Notes: generated from the sequence alone by a model not told the origin. A DNA stretch of 64,000 nucleotides from Stappia sp. 28M-7 (GCF_014252955.1 NZ_JACMIA010000001.1:744001-808000); one strand, 5' to 3'. Positions 24,361-33,916 are shown, counted from the first letter of the stretch. Program-made: numbers and translations.

Positions 24361-25614
24361 ATGCGGCGGATCGGGCTGGGGTCGATTGCAGGAATGGGGC
24401 GCTCTCGGGCGGGGCCCGCAAAGGCGCGGGGCGCGGTGCCGGCGCTTGCCGGCCCGTTGCTGGCATTGTCGCTGGCGCTCGGCGCTTCGCCCGCTGCCGC
24501 ATCGCTGGAAAGCTGCCTGCCGCAGATGCGCGCCGAGGCCGTGAAGGCCGGCGTCAGCCAGCGCACGGTGGACGCCGCGCTCGCCAATGTCGCCTATGAC
24601 GAAAAGGCCGTGCGCTTTTCCACCAGCCAGCCGGAATACAAGACGCCGATCTGGGACTACCTCGCCTTCCTCGTCGATGCCGAGCGCATCGCCGACGGCC
24701 GCAAGATGCTGTCCCGTCATGCCCGCGTGCTGGAGCAGGTCGAGAAGACCTACGGTATCGACCGCCACATCGTCGTCGCCGTGTGGGGCGTGGAGAGCGA
24801 TTTCGGCCAGTTCCGCGGCGACTTCCACGTTCCCCATGCGCTGGCCAATGTCGGCTGTTCCGGCCGGCGGGCGAAGTATTTCCGCTCCGAGCTGATCGAA
24901 ATCCTCAAGATCGTCGACCGCGGCGACGTGCGCCTTGCCGACCTGCAGGGCTCCTGGGCCGGTGCCTTCGGCCAGACCCAGTTCATGCCCTCCACCTATC
25001 GCCGTCTTGCGGTCGACTTCGACCGGGACGGGCGCAAGGATCTGGTCAACTCGGTGCCGGACGCGCTCGCCTCCACCGCCAACTATCTCAAGAACGCCGG
25101 CTGGGTCACCGGCATGCCCTGGGGTTATGAGGTCAAGGTGCCGGCCGGCTATCGCGGTCCCTCGGGCCGCAAGTCCAAGGTCTCGGTCACCGAGTGGGGC
25201 AAGCGCGGCATCCGCCATCTCGACGGGGGCGATCTGACCGGCGCGGCGAAGGCCGGCCTGCTGCTGCCCGCCGGCGCGGAAGGGCCTGCCTTCCTCGTCT
25301 TCAGCAATTTCGATGCGATCTACACCTACAATGTCGCGGAAAGCTACGCGCTGGCGATCTCGCATCTCGCCGACCGGCTGCGCGGCGGCGGGCCGTTCCA
25401 GGTCGCCTGGCCGACCAGCGATCCGGGCCTGTCGCGCAAGGAGCGGCTGGAGCTGCAAAAGCTGCTGCTGCGCGCCGGCTACGATATCGGCGAGGCCGAC
25501 GGGCGGGTGGGGGCCGCGACCCGCGAAGGCATCAGCAAGGCCGAGGCGCGGCTCGGGATGCCGGTCACGGGTCGTCCGGGCCAGCGCATCTACAAGGCGC
25601 TCGGCGGCCGCTGA
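24361..25614 (+). CDS. Lytic murein transglycosylase (MltB-like) with peptidoglycan-binding domain
   Basis: A 417-residue exported enzyme cleaving the glycan strand of peptidoglycan to anhydro-muropeptides. A long Arg/Ala-rich N-terminus and hydrophobic core (to about residue 45, AAA/ASLE) serve as signal peptide. The SLT_2 domain has the catalytic Glu145 in VWGVESDFGQFRG, followed by SWAGAFGQTQFMPSTY. The last 60 residues form a peptidoglycan-binding module (LQKLLLRAGYDIGEADGRVGAATREGI). No lipobox Cys is visible, so it is probably periplasmic. A short GC hairpin covers its stop (25602-25621). Confidence 0.93.
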   Translation: MRRIGLGSIAGMGRSRAGPAKARGAVPALAGPLLALSLALGASPAAASLESCLPQMRAEAVKAGVSQRTVDAALANVAYDEKAVRFSTSQPEYKTPIWDYLAFLVDAERIADGRKMLSRHARVLEQVEKTYGIDRHIVVAVWGVESDFGQFRGDFHVPHALANVGCSGRRAKYFRSELIEILKIVDRGDVRLADLQGSWAGAFGQTQFMPSTYRRLAVDFDRDGRKDLVNSVPDALASTANYLKNAGWVTGMPWGYEVKVPAGYRGPSGRKSKVSVTEWGKRGIRHLDGGDLTGAAKAGLLLPAGAEGPAFLVFSNFDAIYTYNVAESYALAISHLADRLRGGGPFQVAWPTSDPGLSRKERLELQKLLLRAGYDIGEADGRVGAATREGISKAEARLGMPVTGRPGQRIYKALGGR

Positions 25615-25621
25615 GCCGCCG
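25602..25621. terminator. Weak GC hairpin between convergent genes
   Basis: A 7-bp perfect stem (25602-25608 with 25615-25621) spans the transglycosylase stop and precedes the end of the GGDEF gene. No U-run on either strand, so terminator activity is doubtful. Confidence 0.3.
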
Positions 25622-25651
25622 GCCGGCTATTCCGGAAACAAGAGTAGGAGG

Positions 25652-26905
25652 TCAGGACGCGACCGTGCGGTTGCGTCCGCCGTGCTTGGCCTCATAGAGC
25701 CGCATGTCGGCGATCCGCATCGCCGCCTGCAGGGACGCCTCGTTGCCGTTCGACAGGCCGACGCTGATCGTCACATTGCCGAGCAGGCGCAGCGGCCCCT
25801 CGTGCCCGGTCAGCTCGGCCAGTCCCTTGCGCACCTTGTCGATGAAGGCGACGCCGTCGGCCGGTTCGACGCCGGGCAGCAGCACGCAGAATTCGTCGCC
25901 GCCCAGGCGCGCCGGGAAGGCGCGCTGCGGGCAGTGCTCGCGCAGCAGCATGCCGAACAGACGGATCAGCTCGTCGCCCTGTTCGTGGCCGAACCGGTCG
26001 TTGACGGACTTGAATGTATCGATGTCGATAGCCGCCACTGTCACAGTCTCGCCGGCGCGGCGCGTCCGCTCGAACATGCCATTGCCCTCGGAAAACAGGT
26101 GGCGGCGGTTCGACAGCCCGCTCAGCGCGTCGCCATGCGCCATGCCCGACAGGGTCTGGATCCGGTCCAGCATGTCGAGGTTCTGCGAGATCCGCAGCAT
26201 GAACTCTTCAGGCGTGCAGGACTTCGGCAGGAAGTCGTTGGCGCCCGATTTCAGGAAGCGGGCGATCACCTCGGGGCCGGCCTTGCCCGAAAGGCCGATC
26301 ACGGCCAGCTCGTTCATGGTGAAGCGCCCGCGCACGGCCCGCAGCACCTCGAACCCGTCGATCCGCGGCATCACATAGTCCAGCACCACCAGCCGCAGGT
26401 TCTCGAACGTGTCCAGCAGGTCGATGGCGGTCTTGTGGTCCGGCGCGGTATGCACCCGCAGCTGGTAGAGCGACAGGCGCCGGGCGATCACTTCCGTGTC
26501 GACCCGGCTGTCGTCGATCACCAGCGCATCGATATGGCGGTTGGCATGGACGCGCTGCACCAGCGTCGTCAGGTAGGTCAGGCTCGCCGGGCTGTCCTTC
26601 AGGATGTAGTCGACCACGCCCTTGTTCAGCAGCGTGTGCCGCAGCTTCTCGTCGAAGCGTCCGGAAAACACGATGGTCGGCAGCTGCGCGTTCAGCGTCA
26701 CATCGACGATCTCGCCGTCGGGCGCGTCCGGCAGGGTCAGGTCGACCAGGGCCACCACCGGCTTGAAATCGGGTCGCGCCAACAGGGCCTCGGCCTCCGC
26801 TCGTGTCGTCGCGGAAACAACCTCCAGCCCGTGCAGCTCGCTCAACTGACGGCGAATGACCCGCTCGAAGAATGACGCATCCTCTACAAGCAGAACTTGT
26901 CCCAT
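25652..26905 (-). CDS. Two-receiver GGDEF response regulator (diguanylate cyclase, PleD-like layout)
   Basis: A 417-residue protein with the REC-REC-GGDEF layout. REC1 starts VLLVEDASFFERVIRR with a candidate phospho-Asp in VDLTLPD. REC2 starts VIDDSRVDTEVIARR with VLDYVMPRIDG and the conserved Lys in LSGKAG. The cyclase domain begins near DALSGLSNRRH; the active loop GGDEF is at 335-339, so c-di-GMP synthesis is expected. The RxxD product-inhibition site normally five residues before GGDEF is absent (PQRA there). The REC1 loop is unusual, so phosphorylation may be confined to REC2. Stands alone, convergent with the transglycosylase. Confidence 0.88.
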   Translation of the reverse strand: MGQVLLVEDASFFERVIRRQLSELHGLEVVSATTRAEAEALLARPDFKPVVALVDLTLPDAPDGEIVDVTLNAQLPTIVFSGRFDEKLRHTLLNKGVVDYILKDSPASLTYLTTLVQRVHANRHIDALVIDDSRVDTEVIARRLSLYQLRVHTAPDHKTAIDLLDTFENLRLVVLDYVMPRIDGFEVLRAVRGRFTMNELAVIGLSGKAGPEVIARFLKSGANDFLPKSCTPEEFMLRISQNLDMLDRIQTLSGMAHGDALSGLSNRRHLFSEGNGMFERTRRAGETVTVAAIDIDTFKSVNDRFGHEQGDELIRLFGMLLREHCPQRAFPARLGGDEFCVLLPGVEPADGVAFIDKVRKGLAELTGHEGPLRLLGNVTISVGLSNGNEASLQAAMRIADMRLYEAKHGGRNRTVAS

Positions 26906-27408
26906 CTCGCACGCCCCAACTCTCTCCCAGGGACCACGACCATTGTCCGGGATCGGTGAAGGAAACGTTTACCGAATCGCGTTTCCGCCGATGATGCGGG
27001 CGGCTGCTTCGGCTGAAATTCGTCTGAAATCCGGCGCTTGGCTCAGCGAGGGGATAAGACGGGACGACGGCGGGGATAGTGCGCGCGGGATGCTGCGTCC
27101 GCCATCCGATACCGGGAGGGCCTTCGTTCCGGCCCGTGTCCGGGGATAAGTCGCCGCGCCTGCGCCTTCGCGCTGCATCCGCAGATTGTCGTGTTTGCGC
27201 GGAAAAACGCAAATCCCGCGGTTATTGAGACGGGATTTTGCAAAATCCTGCGCAACTTTTCTCGAAATTGCACGGCGCCTTCGCACGGCTCGCGCTTTAT
27301 CGCCCGCCGGCCATCCCGGCCCAAACAAAAAGGCGGACGGGAGGTCCCGTCCGCCTTTGCTGGTCTTGCAGATGATCCGGCCGATCGGGCCGGATCACTA
27401 CCGGCTCA
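26906..27408. other. 503-base gap with nested palindromes
   Basis: No credible gene. It contains an inverted pair GGAAACG/CGTTTCC (26961-26986) near the GGDEF gene start, and a cluster at 27194-27247: TTTGCG/CGCAAA, GCAAATCCCG/CGGGATTTTGC and the perfect 14-base palindrome GATTTTGCAAAATC (27234-27247). The scoB terminator closes it. A small RNA or regulatory region is possible. Confidence 0.45.
27326..27356 (-). terminator. Terminator after scoB
   Basis: A perfect 11-bp stem (27331-27341 with 27346-27356) closes an AGGT loop; on the minus strand it is followed by a run of five U then GUUU, an ideal rho-independent signal. Confidence 0.9.
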
Positions 27409-28044
27409 TCAGGCCGGAATGGTCAGCTTGGCCGTGGTGCTGGCCTTGACCTCGTCCGCGGTCACGTCCTTGGCCAGTTCCACCAGCACCAGGCCGTCCT
27501 CGGTCACGTCGAAGACGCCCAGATTGGTGATGATCCGGTGCACGCAGTTGACGCCGGTCAGCGGCAGGGTGCACTCGGGCAGCAGCTTCGGGTCGCCCGA
27601 CTTGGACGTGTGGTCCATGATCACCACTACGCGCTTGACGCCGGCGACCAGGTCCATGGCGCCGCCCATGCCCTTGACCATCTTGCCAGGGATCATCCAG
27701 TTGGCGAGATCGCCCTTCTCGGACACTTCCATGGCGCCCAGGATCGACAGGTCGATATGGCCGCCGCGGATCATGCCGAAGCTGTCGGCGGACGAGAAAT
27801 AGCTCGTCTGCGGCAGCTCGGTGATCGTCTGCTTGCCGGCGTTGATCAGGTCCGCATCCACCTCGTTCTCGGTCGGGAACGGGCCCATGCCGAGCATGCC
27901 GTTCTCCGACTGGAGCGTGACGTGGACGCCTTCGGGAATGTAGTTCGAGACCAGCGTCGGGATGCCGATGCCGAGATTGACGTAGAAGCCGTCCTCCAGC
28001 TCCTGCGCGGCCCGCTGGGCCATTTCGTCGCGAGTCCAGGCCAT
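27409..28044 (-). CDS. scoB: 3-oxoacid CoA-transferase subunit B
   Basis: A 211-residue subunit of succinyl-CoA:3-ketoacid (or acetoacetate) CoA transferase. The catalytic Glu47 that forms the enzyme-CoA thioester lies in [30 protein letters not shown] and [19 protein letters not shown] are the standard subunit B stretches. With ScoA it activates acetoacetate for ketone or PHB breakdown. The start is ATG at 28044, 17 bases after scoA. A strong terminator follows. PHB relevance is hinted by phasins in the same window. Confidence 0.93.
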   Translation of the reverse strand: MAWTRDEMAQRAAQELEDGFYVNLGIGIPTLVSNYIPEGVHVTLQSENGMLGMGPFPTENEVDADLINAGKQTITELPQTSYFSSADSFGMIRGGHIDLSILGAMEVSEKGDLANWMIPGKMVKGMGGAMDLVAGVKRVVVIMDHTSKSGDPKLLPECTLPLTGVNCVHRIITNLGVFDVTEDGLVLVELAKDVTADEVKASTTAKLTIPA

Positions 28045-28061
28045 TGTTCTTCTCCTTGTCC

Positions 28062-28757
28062 TCAGGCGGCGCGGGTGGTGCGCTTCTCGATCCGCTTCTC
28101 GTGCTGGCCGAGAATGATGCGGTCGACGAAGATGCCGGGCGTGTGGATGGTGTCGGGATCGAGTTCGCCGAGCCCGACGATCTCTTCCACCTCGACAAGG
28201 GTCGTCTTGCCGGCGGTCGCCATCATCGGATTGAAGTTGCGGGCGGTCTTCCGGTAGATCAGGTTGCCTTCCGGATCGGCCTTCCAGGCCTTCACCAGCG
28301 ACACATCGGCGACCAGTCCGGTCTCCAGGATGTAGGTCTCGCCGTTGAAGTCCTTGTGCTCCTTGCCTTCCGCGATCAGCGTGCCGACGCCGGTCTTGGT
28401 GTAGAAGCCCGGAATGCCGGCGCCGCCGGCGCGGATGCGCTCGGCCAGGGTGCCCTGCGGGTTGAACTCCAGCTCCAGCTCGCCGTTGAGGTACTGACGC
28501 TCGAAAGTAGCATTCTCGCCGACATACGAGGAGATCATTTTGCTGATCTGGCGCGTCTGCAGCAGCAGGCCAAGGCCGAAATCGTCGACACCGGCATTGT
28601 TGGAAATCGCCGTGATGTTCTTCGCACCGCTGTCGCGCAGCGCCGCGATCAGGTTCTCCGGAATGCCGCAAAGACCGAATCCGCCGGCCATCACAGTCAT
28701 GCCGTCAAACGTCAGTCCCTCAAGCGCGGCGGCCGCGTTGGGGTATACCTTATTCAT
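28062..28757 (-). CDS. scoA: 3-oxoacid CoA-transferase subunit A
   Basis: A 231-residue subunit carrying the CoA-binding glycine loop [16 protein letters not shown] near 25-40 and [15 protein letters not shown]. The family-typical [22 protein letters not shown] and [28 protein letters not shown] follow. ATG at 28757 has GAGGAG 8 bases upstream, so an in-frame GTG/ATG further upstream is unnecessary. It forms the catalytic alpha2beta2 enzyme with ScoB. Confidence 0.93.
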   Translation of the reverse strand: MNKVYPNAAAALEGLTFDGMTVMAGGFGLCGIPENLIAALRDSGAKNITAISNNAGVDDFGLGLLLQTRQISKMISSYVGENATFERQYLNGELELEFNPQGTLAERIRAGGAGIPGFYTKTGVGTLIAEGKEHKDFNGETYILETGLVADVSLVKAWKADPEGNLIYRKTARNFNPMMATAGKTTLVEVEEIVGLGELDPDTIHTPGIFVDRIILGQHEKRIEKRTTRAA

Positions 28758-29033
28758 CTGGCGTCTCCTCGCATCAGCGTCTCCTCGCAACGGGTCCTGC
28801 GGACGGGGCAGGGGCGCGAGCGCCGCCCGTCCAACATGAACCTTTCGTCAGGCGCCCTGTGATACCTTCCCTCACCGGTGATCTCAAGCGCCATCCATTC
28901 GGCCCGGGATTTCCTGCGGTTTCGTCTTGAACCGCGTGCCGCGAACTCCTATCCCGATGCAGGATGCGGCGTGGTGCGCCGCGGCCTCCCACGTTGAAGA
29001 CGATGCGCCGGATGGCGCTGGCCGGATTGTGTC

Positions 29034-30818
29034 ATGAAGCGCCTGGTGGCGATCCTCCTTGCAGCCCTTGTCCTCGTCGCGGTGGCGGGCATCGCCGGCT
29101 ATCTCCTGATCTCGCGCGAGGTCTCGCGCGAACGCGTCGAGGCGAGCCTGGCGGCCCGGCTCGGCGGCACGCTGCGCCTTGCCGGCACGCCCGCCGTTTC
29201 GCTCGCGCAAGGGCCCGCTCTGGTGCTCGGCGGCGTCCGCTGGCAAGGGCAGGGCGGCCGCTGGACGCTGGCGGCCGAGCGCATGGTTGCGGGGATAGAT
29301 CCTGCCGGCCTCCTTTGGGGCGAGGTGCGTCTGTCGTCCTTCCAGCTGGAAGGCGCGCGGCTTCACCTTGCCGGGGCCGATCCGGCGGACGGCGCCCTTG
29401 CGGACCTCGGCCGTGATCTGTCGCGGGTTCTTGGGGCGCAGGTCACCGTGTCCGGCGATGCGATCAGCTGGGGTGCGTCCGACAAGCCGCGCCTTGGAGC
29501 CTTCGCCTTCCGTCTTGCCCCCTCGGGCGAGGGCGGTACCCTTCGCGGGTCAGTGGAGGCCGGCGACCAGACGGTCGAATTCGGCATCACTCTCGGACAT
29601 CGCGGCATCCTGACCGGCACGGCCAGCGGGCCGGTGGCCGTATCCGTGGTCTCGCCGCTTGCCGGCTTCCGCATGAGCGGGGCGGTCCGCAACCCGGAAG
29701 CGGCCCGGATCGAGGGAAATTTCGATTTCAATACCAGCGACTTGCGAGGGCTGGTCGCCCGCTTCGGCAAGACGCTGGTCGGAGAGGCGAGCTTCGGCGC
29801 CTTGCGGATCACCGGCGATGGCGCGCTCGACTTCTCCCGCCTGGAGCTCGACACGGCGCGTCTGGAGCTCGACGGCAATGTCGGCGAGGGCCGCCTCGGT
29901 TTCGGGCTCGGCGCCACGCGGCCGCGGCTGGAGGGAACGCTCGCCTTCGAGCAGTTCGACCTTTCCGCCTATCTCGGCGAGCTGCGCAGCCTGGCCGGCG
30001 TCGAGGACGAGGCGCCCCAGGGCGACAGCCTGCGCGACCGGTCCCTGTCGGGCTTGCTGCAGTCGGCCGATATCGACCTGCGCCTGTCGGCGAACCGCTT
30101 CATTGCCGGCCCGCTGTCGGGCGGTCCGAGCGCCATCGCGCTGTTGCTGCGCGACGGCGACCTGTCGCTCGACCTCAGCGAAACGCCGGTTGCCGGCGGC
30201 ACGCTGGAGGCGACGGCCCGGCTGAAGCCGGCGGGCGGCGACACGTTCGACCTTGCGGCGAGCGCCATCGCCGAGAAGCTGGACGTGCGCCAGCTTCCTG
30301 CTCTCGAGGTGGTGACGATGCCACAGTCGGGGGCGCTGACCTTCCGTCTCGGCCGCACCGGCAAGGGGCAGACCCTTGCCTCGATACTGGGATCGGCCGG
30401 CGGCGAGGCCCATCTTCTGCTCGAAAACGCCACCTATCCGGCCGGCGGCGAGGTGCTGGCCCGGCTCGCGGCCTCGGCAAGCGAGGCAGGCTCGTCCGCC
30501 TCCTCGCTGGTGCTCGAGCGCGTGACCGGACGCGGCGGCATGGAAGGGCAGGAGATGCGCCTCAGCGATGTCGAGGTTTGGTCGGGCAAGCATCTCTTGC
30601 GGCTCGCCGGGCGCCTGTCGCTGGCCGATGTGTCGCTGTCGCTGCGCGGCAGGCTGCTGCCGCGTCCGGCCGAGGCCGATCCCGCGCCCGGCGCGCCAAC
30701 GACAGCAGTGCCCGATCCTGCAGTGGGACAGGCTTCCGGCGGCATCCCGGTGCTGGTGCGCGGCACGCTCGCCCGGCCGAGCCTCCTGCCGGACATGACC
30801 GGCATCGGCGCGCCCTAA
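29034..30818 (+). CDS. AsmA-family protein
   Basis: A 594-residue protein with one N-terminal membrane anchor (residues 2-26, MKRLVAILLAALVLVAVAGIAGYLL) and the rest predicted in the periplasm, rich in beta strands of the AsmA/TAM-like repeat type (VSLAQGPALVLGGVRWQG…, LSLADVSLSLRGRLLP). AsmA-like proteins are thought to form lipid-transfer grooves between inner and outer membranes or to influence outer-membrane protein assembly. The C-terminal AsmA_2 signature is visible as DLRLSANRFIAG… FDLAASAIAEKLD. Monocistronic, convergent with the polyamine permease gene. Confidence 0.82.
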   Translation: MKRLVAILLAALVLVAVAGIAGYLLISREVSRERVEASLAARLGGTLRLAGTPAVSLAQGPALVLGGVRWQGQGGRWTLAAERMVAGIDPAGLLWGEVRLSSFQLEGARLHLAGADPADGALADLGRDLSRVLGAQVTVSGDAISWGASDKPRLGAFAFRLAPSGEGGTLRGSVEAGDQTVEFGITLGHRGILTGTASGPVAVSVVSPLAGFRMSGAVRNPEAARIEGNFDFNTSDLRGLVARFGKTLVGEASFGALRITGDGALDFSRLELDTARLELDGNVGEGRLGFGLGATRPRLEGTLAFEQFDLSAYLGELRSLAGVEDEAPQGDSLRDRSLSGLLQSADIDLRLSANRFIAGPLSGGPSAIALLLRDGDLSLDLSETPVAGGTLEATARLKPAGGDTFDLAASAIAEKLDVRQLPALEVVTMPQSGALTFRLGRTGKGQTLASILGSAGGEAHLLLENATYPAGGEVLARLAASASEAGSSASSLVLERVTGRGGMEGQEMRLSDVEVWSGKHLLRLAGRLSLADVSLSLRGRLLPRPAEADPAPGAPTTAVPDPAVGQASGGIPVLVRGTLARPSLLPDMTGIGAP

Positions 30819-30850
30819 CCGGCGAAAACGGCTGGCGTTCTGATCCCAGG

Positions 30851-31672
30851 TCAGCCCTGCGCTTCGGCCCGCCGCATGTCCTGTGCGCGCCGCACCTCGC
30901 GCCGCTTGGTCAGCAGCGAGGTACAGACCACCACCACCGTCACCACACCGACCAGGATCGTGCAGACCGCGTTGATCTCCGGCGTCACGCCGAGGCGCAC
31001 CTGCGAGTAGATCTTCATCGGCAGGGTCGTGGCTTCCGGCCCGGTGGTGAAGCTGGCGATGACCAGGTCGTCGAGCGACAGGGTGAAGGCCAGCATCCAG
31101 CCGGCGACGACGCCCGGCAGGATGATCGGCAGGGTGATCGAGAAGAAGGTGCGCGCCGGCGGGCAGCCCAGGTCCTGCGCCGCTTCCTCCAGCGACCGGT
31201 CGAAGCCGGCAAGGCGCGATTGCACCACCACAGCCACGTAGCACATGGCAAAGGTCGTGTGCGCGATCATGATCGTCCAGAAGCCGCGGGCCTGGTCGAT
31301 GGCGACGAAGAGCAGCAGCAGGGAGAGGCCCAGGATCACCTCCGGCATCACCAGCGGCGCGTAGACCATGCCGGAAAACAGGCTTCGGCCGACGAACCGG
31401 CCCGAGCGCACCAGCACCAGCGCGGCCAGCGTGCCCAGGACCGTGGCGATGGTCGCCGAGGCGAAGGCGACCCGCACGGTCACCCAGGCGGCATCGAGGA
31501 GCTGCTGGTTACCGAGCAGCGTGCCGTACCATCTCGTCGAGAAGCCGCCCCACACGGTGACGAGCCGCGAGTCGTTGAACGAGTAAATCACCAGCAGCAC
31601 GATCGGCAGGTACAGGAAGGAAAATCCCAGCACCAACGAGGTGACGTTGAACCAGCTCGGCCCCTGTCTCAT
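30851..31672 (-). CDS. Polyamine ABC transporter permease (PotC/PotI family)
   Basis: A 273-residue permease with six membrane helices. FLYLPIVLLVIYSFNDS begins the first helix, and the ATPase-contacting EAA loop is SLEEAAQDLGCPPARTFFSITLPIILPGVVAGWMLAF. It is the last gene of the leftward putrescine-type transporter operon. ATG at 31672 (MRQGPSW) gives the family length. It pairs with the PotH-like permease 52 bases upstream. Confidence 0.9.
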   Translation of the reverse strand: MRQGPSWFNVTSLVLGFSFLYLPIVLLVIYSFNDSRLVTVWGGFSTRWYGTLLGNQQLLDAAWVTVRVAFASATIATVLGTLAALVLVRSGRFVGRSLFSGMVYAPLVMPEVILGLSLLLLFVAIDQARGFWTIMIAHTTFAMCYVAVVVQSRLAGFDRSLEEAAQDLGCPPARTFFSITLPIILPGVVAGWMLAFTLSLDDLVIASFTTGPEATTLPMKIYSQVRLGVTPEINAVCTILVGVVTVVVVCTSLLTKRREVRRAQDMRRAEAQG

Positions 31673-31724
31673 CGTGCCGTCCTTTCGCGCGTGCCGGCCG
31701 CGTTCGGGTCTGTCGGTCGGGTGC

Positions 31725-32651
31725 TCACAGGCCTTTCTCCGCGGCTTTCTGCTGCTGGTTCTGGAACAGCACGATCGGCACCACCAGGATGAGCAGGAGA
31801 ATGACGGCAACCGCCGAGGAGACCGGCCAGTCGCGGTTGGTGAAGAACTCCATCCACAGCGTCTTGCCGATCATCAGGGTTTCCGAGCCGCCCAAAAGGT
31901 CCGGAATGACGAACTCGCCGACGGCCGGAATGAAGACCAGGAAACAGCCGGCGATGACGCCCGGGATCGCCAGCGGCACCGTGATCGTCCAGAAGCTGCG
32001 CCAGGGCGGGCAGCCGAGGTCCGCGGCCGCTTCCAGCAGGCTGGTATCCAGCTTTTCCAGGTTGGCGTAGAGCGGTAGCACCAGGAACGGCAGGTACGAG
32101 TAGACGATGCCGATATAGACCGCGATGTTGGTGTTGAGGATCGTCAGCGGCTGGTCGATCAGCCCCAGCCACATGAGAAACTGGTTGAGCAGCCCTTCGT
32201 TCTTCAGGATGCCGATCCAGGCGTAGACGCGGATCAGGAAGCTGGTCCAGAACGGCAGGATCACCAGCATCAGCAGGGTCGTGCGCCACTCCTTCGGCGC
32301 GCGCGCCATGCCGTAGGCGATGGGAAAGCCGACCAGCAGCGTAATCAGCGTCGAAACGGCCGCGATCGAGACGCTGGAGAGGTAGGACTTCCAGTACAGG
32401 TCGTCCTGCGTCAGCCAGACATAGTTTCCGAACGACAGTCCGCCGAGCATCTTCATGAGCCCGTCCCAGCCGGCGGCCGGGTCGAAGGTCGGCATGTAGG
32501 GCGGGATCGCGACGGCGATCTCCGACAGCGAGATCTTGAAGACGATGAAGAACGGCGCTAGGAAGAAGAACAGCAGCCACGCATAGGGCACGGCGATCAG
32601 CAACCAGCCGCCAAGGCCGCGCCTGGGTCTCGTGCTCACCTGCTCGGGCAT
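31725..32651 (-). CDS. Polyamine ABC transporter permease (PotB/PotH family)
   Basis: A 308-residue permease. After a cytoplasmic N-terminus it has six helices; the EAA loop is SLLEAAADLGCPPWRSFWTITVPLAIPGVIAGCFLVFIPAVGEFVIPDLLGG, which is highly characteristic of PotH/PotB (the GEFVIPDLLGG end). Together with the PotI-like protein it forms the channel. It lies 50 bases after the ATPase gene. Confidence 0.92.
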   Translation of the reverse strand: MPEQVSTRPRRGLGGWLLIAVPYAWLLFFFLAPFFIVFKISLSEIAVAIPPYMPTFDPAAGWDGLMKMLGGLSFGNYVWLTQDDLYWKSYLSSVSIAAVSTLITLLVGFPIAYGMARAPKEWRTTLLMLVILPFWTSFLIRVYAWIGILKNEGLLNQFLMWLGLIDQPLTILNTNIAVYIGIVYSYLPFLVLPLYANLEKLDTSLLEAAADLGCPPWRSFWTITVPLAIPGVIAGCFLVFIPAVGEFVIPDLLGGSETLMIGKTLWMEFFTNRDWPVSSAVAVILLLILVVPIVLFQNQQQKAAEKGL

Positions 32652-32701
32652 CGTGTCGTCTCCCCGTTGAGTCCGGCGGCCTCATGGCGCGCCGGACGGC
32701 G

Positions 32702-33850
32702 TCACTTCGTCAGAATGACCCCGGCATCCGCGTCCCAGGACAGCCAGACCTTGTCGTCCCAGCCGACCGGCCGCTCGACGACGCGCGAGCGGTTGGCGAC
32801 GGTCGCCCGCACGGTCTGCTCGTTGGCGATATGGGTGTGGTAGATCGACACGTCGCCGAGATAGGCGATGTCCCAGACCTCGCCGGTAAGCGCGTTGATC
32901 TTGCTCGCCGGCTCGTCGAAGGAAATGCGCACCTTTTCGGGGCGGATCGCGAACCACACCGTCTCGCCGACCGCCGCGTCCAGCGGCTGCATCACCTCGA
33001 TGTCGCAGCCGAACTCCACCGACTTCAGGCGGGAGCGCTCGCTGCCGCGCTCCATGATCTTGCATTCCATCAGGTTGATATCGCCGATGAAATCCGCCAC
33101 GAAGCGGGAGTTCGGCAGCTCGTAGATTTCCGCCGGCGTGGCGATCTGGATGATCCGCCCACGGTCCATGACGGCGATCCGGTCGGCCATGGTCATGGCC
33201 TCTTCCTGGTCGTGGGTGACGATCAGGAAGGTCATGCCGAGCTCGTATTGCAGGTCGGTGAGCTCGAACTGGGTCTCCTCGCGCAGCTTGCGGTCGAGGG
33301 CGCCGAGCGGCTCGTCGAGCAGCAGCACCTTGGGCTTCTTGGCGAGCGAACGGGCCAGCGCGACGCGCTGCCTCTGGCCGCCGGACAGCTGGTGCGGCTT
33401 GCGCCTGGCGAAATCCTGCAGCTTCACCAGCTTCAGCATTTCTTCCACGCGCGCGGCGATCTGGTCCTTCGGCATGCCCTCCTGCTTGAGGCCGAAGGCG
33501 ACATTCGCCTCCACGCTCATGTGCGGGAACAGCGCGTAGGACTGGAACATCATGTTGACGGGGCGCTTGTAGGGCGGCACCCCGGCAAGGTTCTGCCCGT
33601 CGAGAAAGATCTCGCCTGCGTTCGGCGTCTCGAAGCCGGCGAGCATGCGCATCATCGTCGTCTTGCCGCAGCCGGAGCCGCCGAGCAGGGCGAAGAACTC
33701 GCGCTCGTAGATCTTGAGGGAAAGATTGTCGACGGCGGTAAAGTCGCCGAAGGTCTTGGTAACGTTCCTGAATTCGATATACGGCTTCGCCTGCGGGTCG
33801 TCCCAGGGTGCGAATTCGCGGCGCACCGGCCCGATCGGTTTCTTTCCCAA
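32702..33850 (-). CDS. Polyamine ABC transporter ATP-binding protein (PotA/PotG family)
   Basis: A 382-residue ATPase. Walker A GGSGCGKTT is at 57-65, the signature LSGGQRQRVALARSL and Walker B LLLDEPLGALD follow, and a C-terminal TOBE/OB-fold (about residues 290-375, VWFAIRPEKVRISFDEPA) is present as in PotA/PotG. The start is TTG at 33850 with GAGGGGG upstream; no better ATG is in range. It follows the potF-like gene after a 66-base gap containing a perfect GC hairpin. Confidence 0.92.
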   Translation of the reverse strand: MGKKPIGPVRREFAPWDDPQAKPYIEFRNVTKTFGDFTAVDNLSLKIYEREFFALLGGSGCGKTTMMRMLAGFETPNAGEIFLDGQNLAGVPPYKRPVNMMFQSYALFPHMSVEANVAFGLKQEGMPKDQIAARVEEMLKLVKLQDFARRKPHQLSGGQRQRVALARSLAKKPKVLLLDEPLGALDRKLREETQFELTDLQYELGMTFLIVTHDQEEAMTMADRIAVMDRGRIIQIATPAEIYELPNSRFVADFIGDINLMECKIMERGSERSRLKSVEFGCDIEVMQPLDAAVGETVWFAIRPEKVRISFDEPASKINALTGEVWDIAYLGDVSIYHTHIANEQTVRATVANRSRVVERPVGWDDKVWLSWDADAGVILTK

Positions 33851-33881
33851 GTCAGCCCCCTCGTCGACGGGAGGAAAGGGC

Positions 33882-33903
33882 CCGGCCGCCGGTCGGCGGC
33901 CGG
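33882..33903 (-). repeat. Hairpin between the polyamine binding protein and ATPase genes
   Basis: A 9-bp all-GC perfect stem (33882-33890 with 33895-33903) closes GGTC. It sits 13 bases after the potF-like stop and has no U-run, matching the arrangement seen after the other two binding-protein genes in the window. Confidence 0.6.
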
Positions 33904-33916
33904 ACGAAGATCCGCC

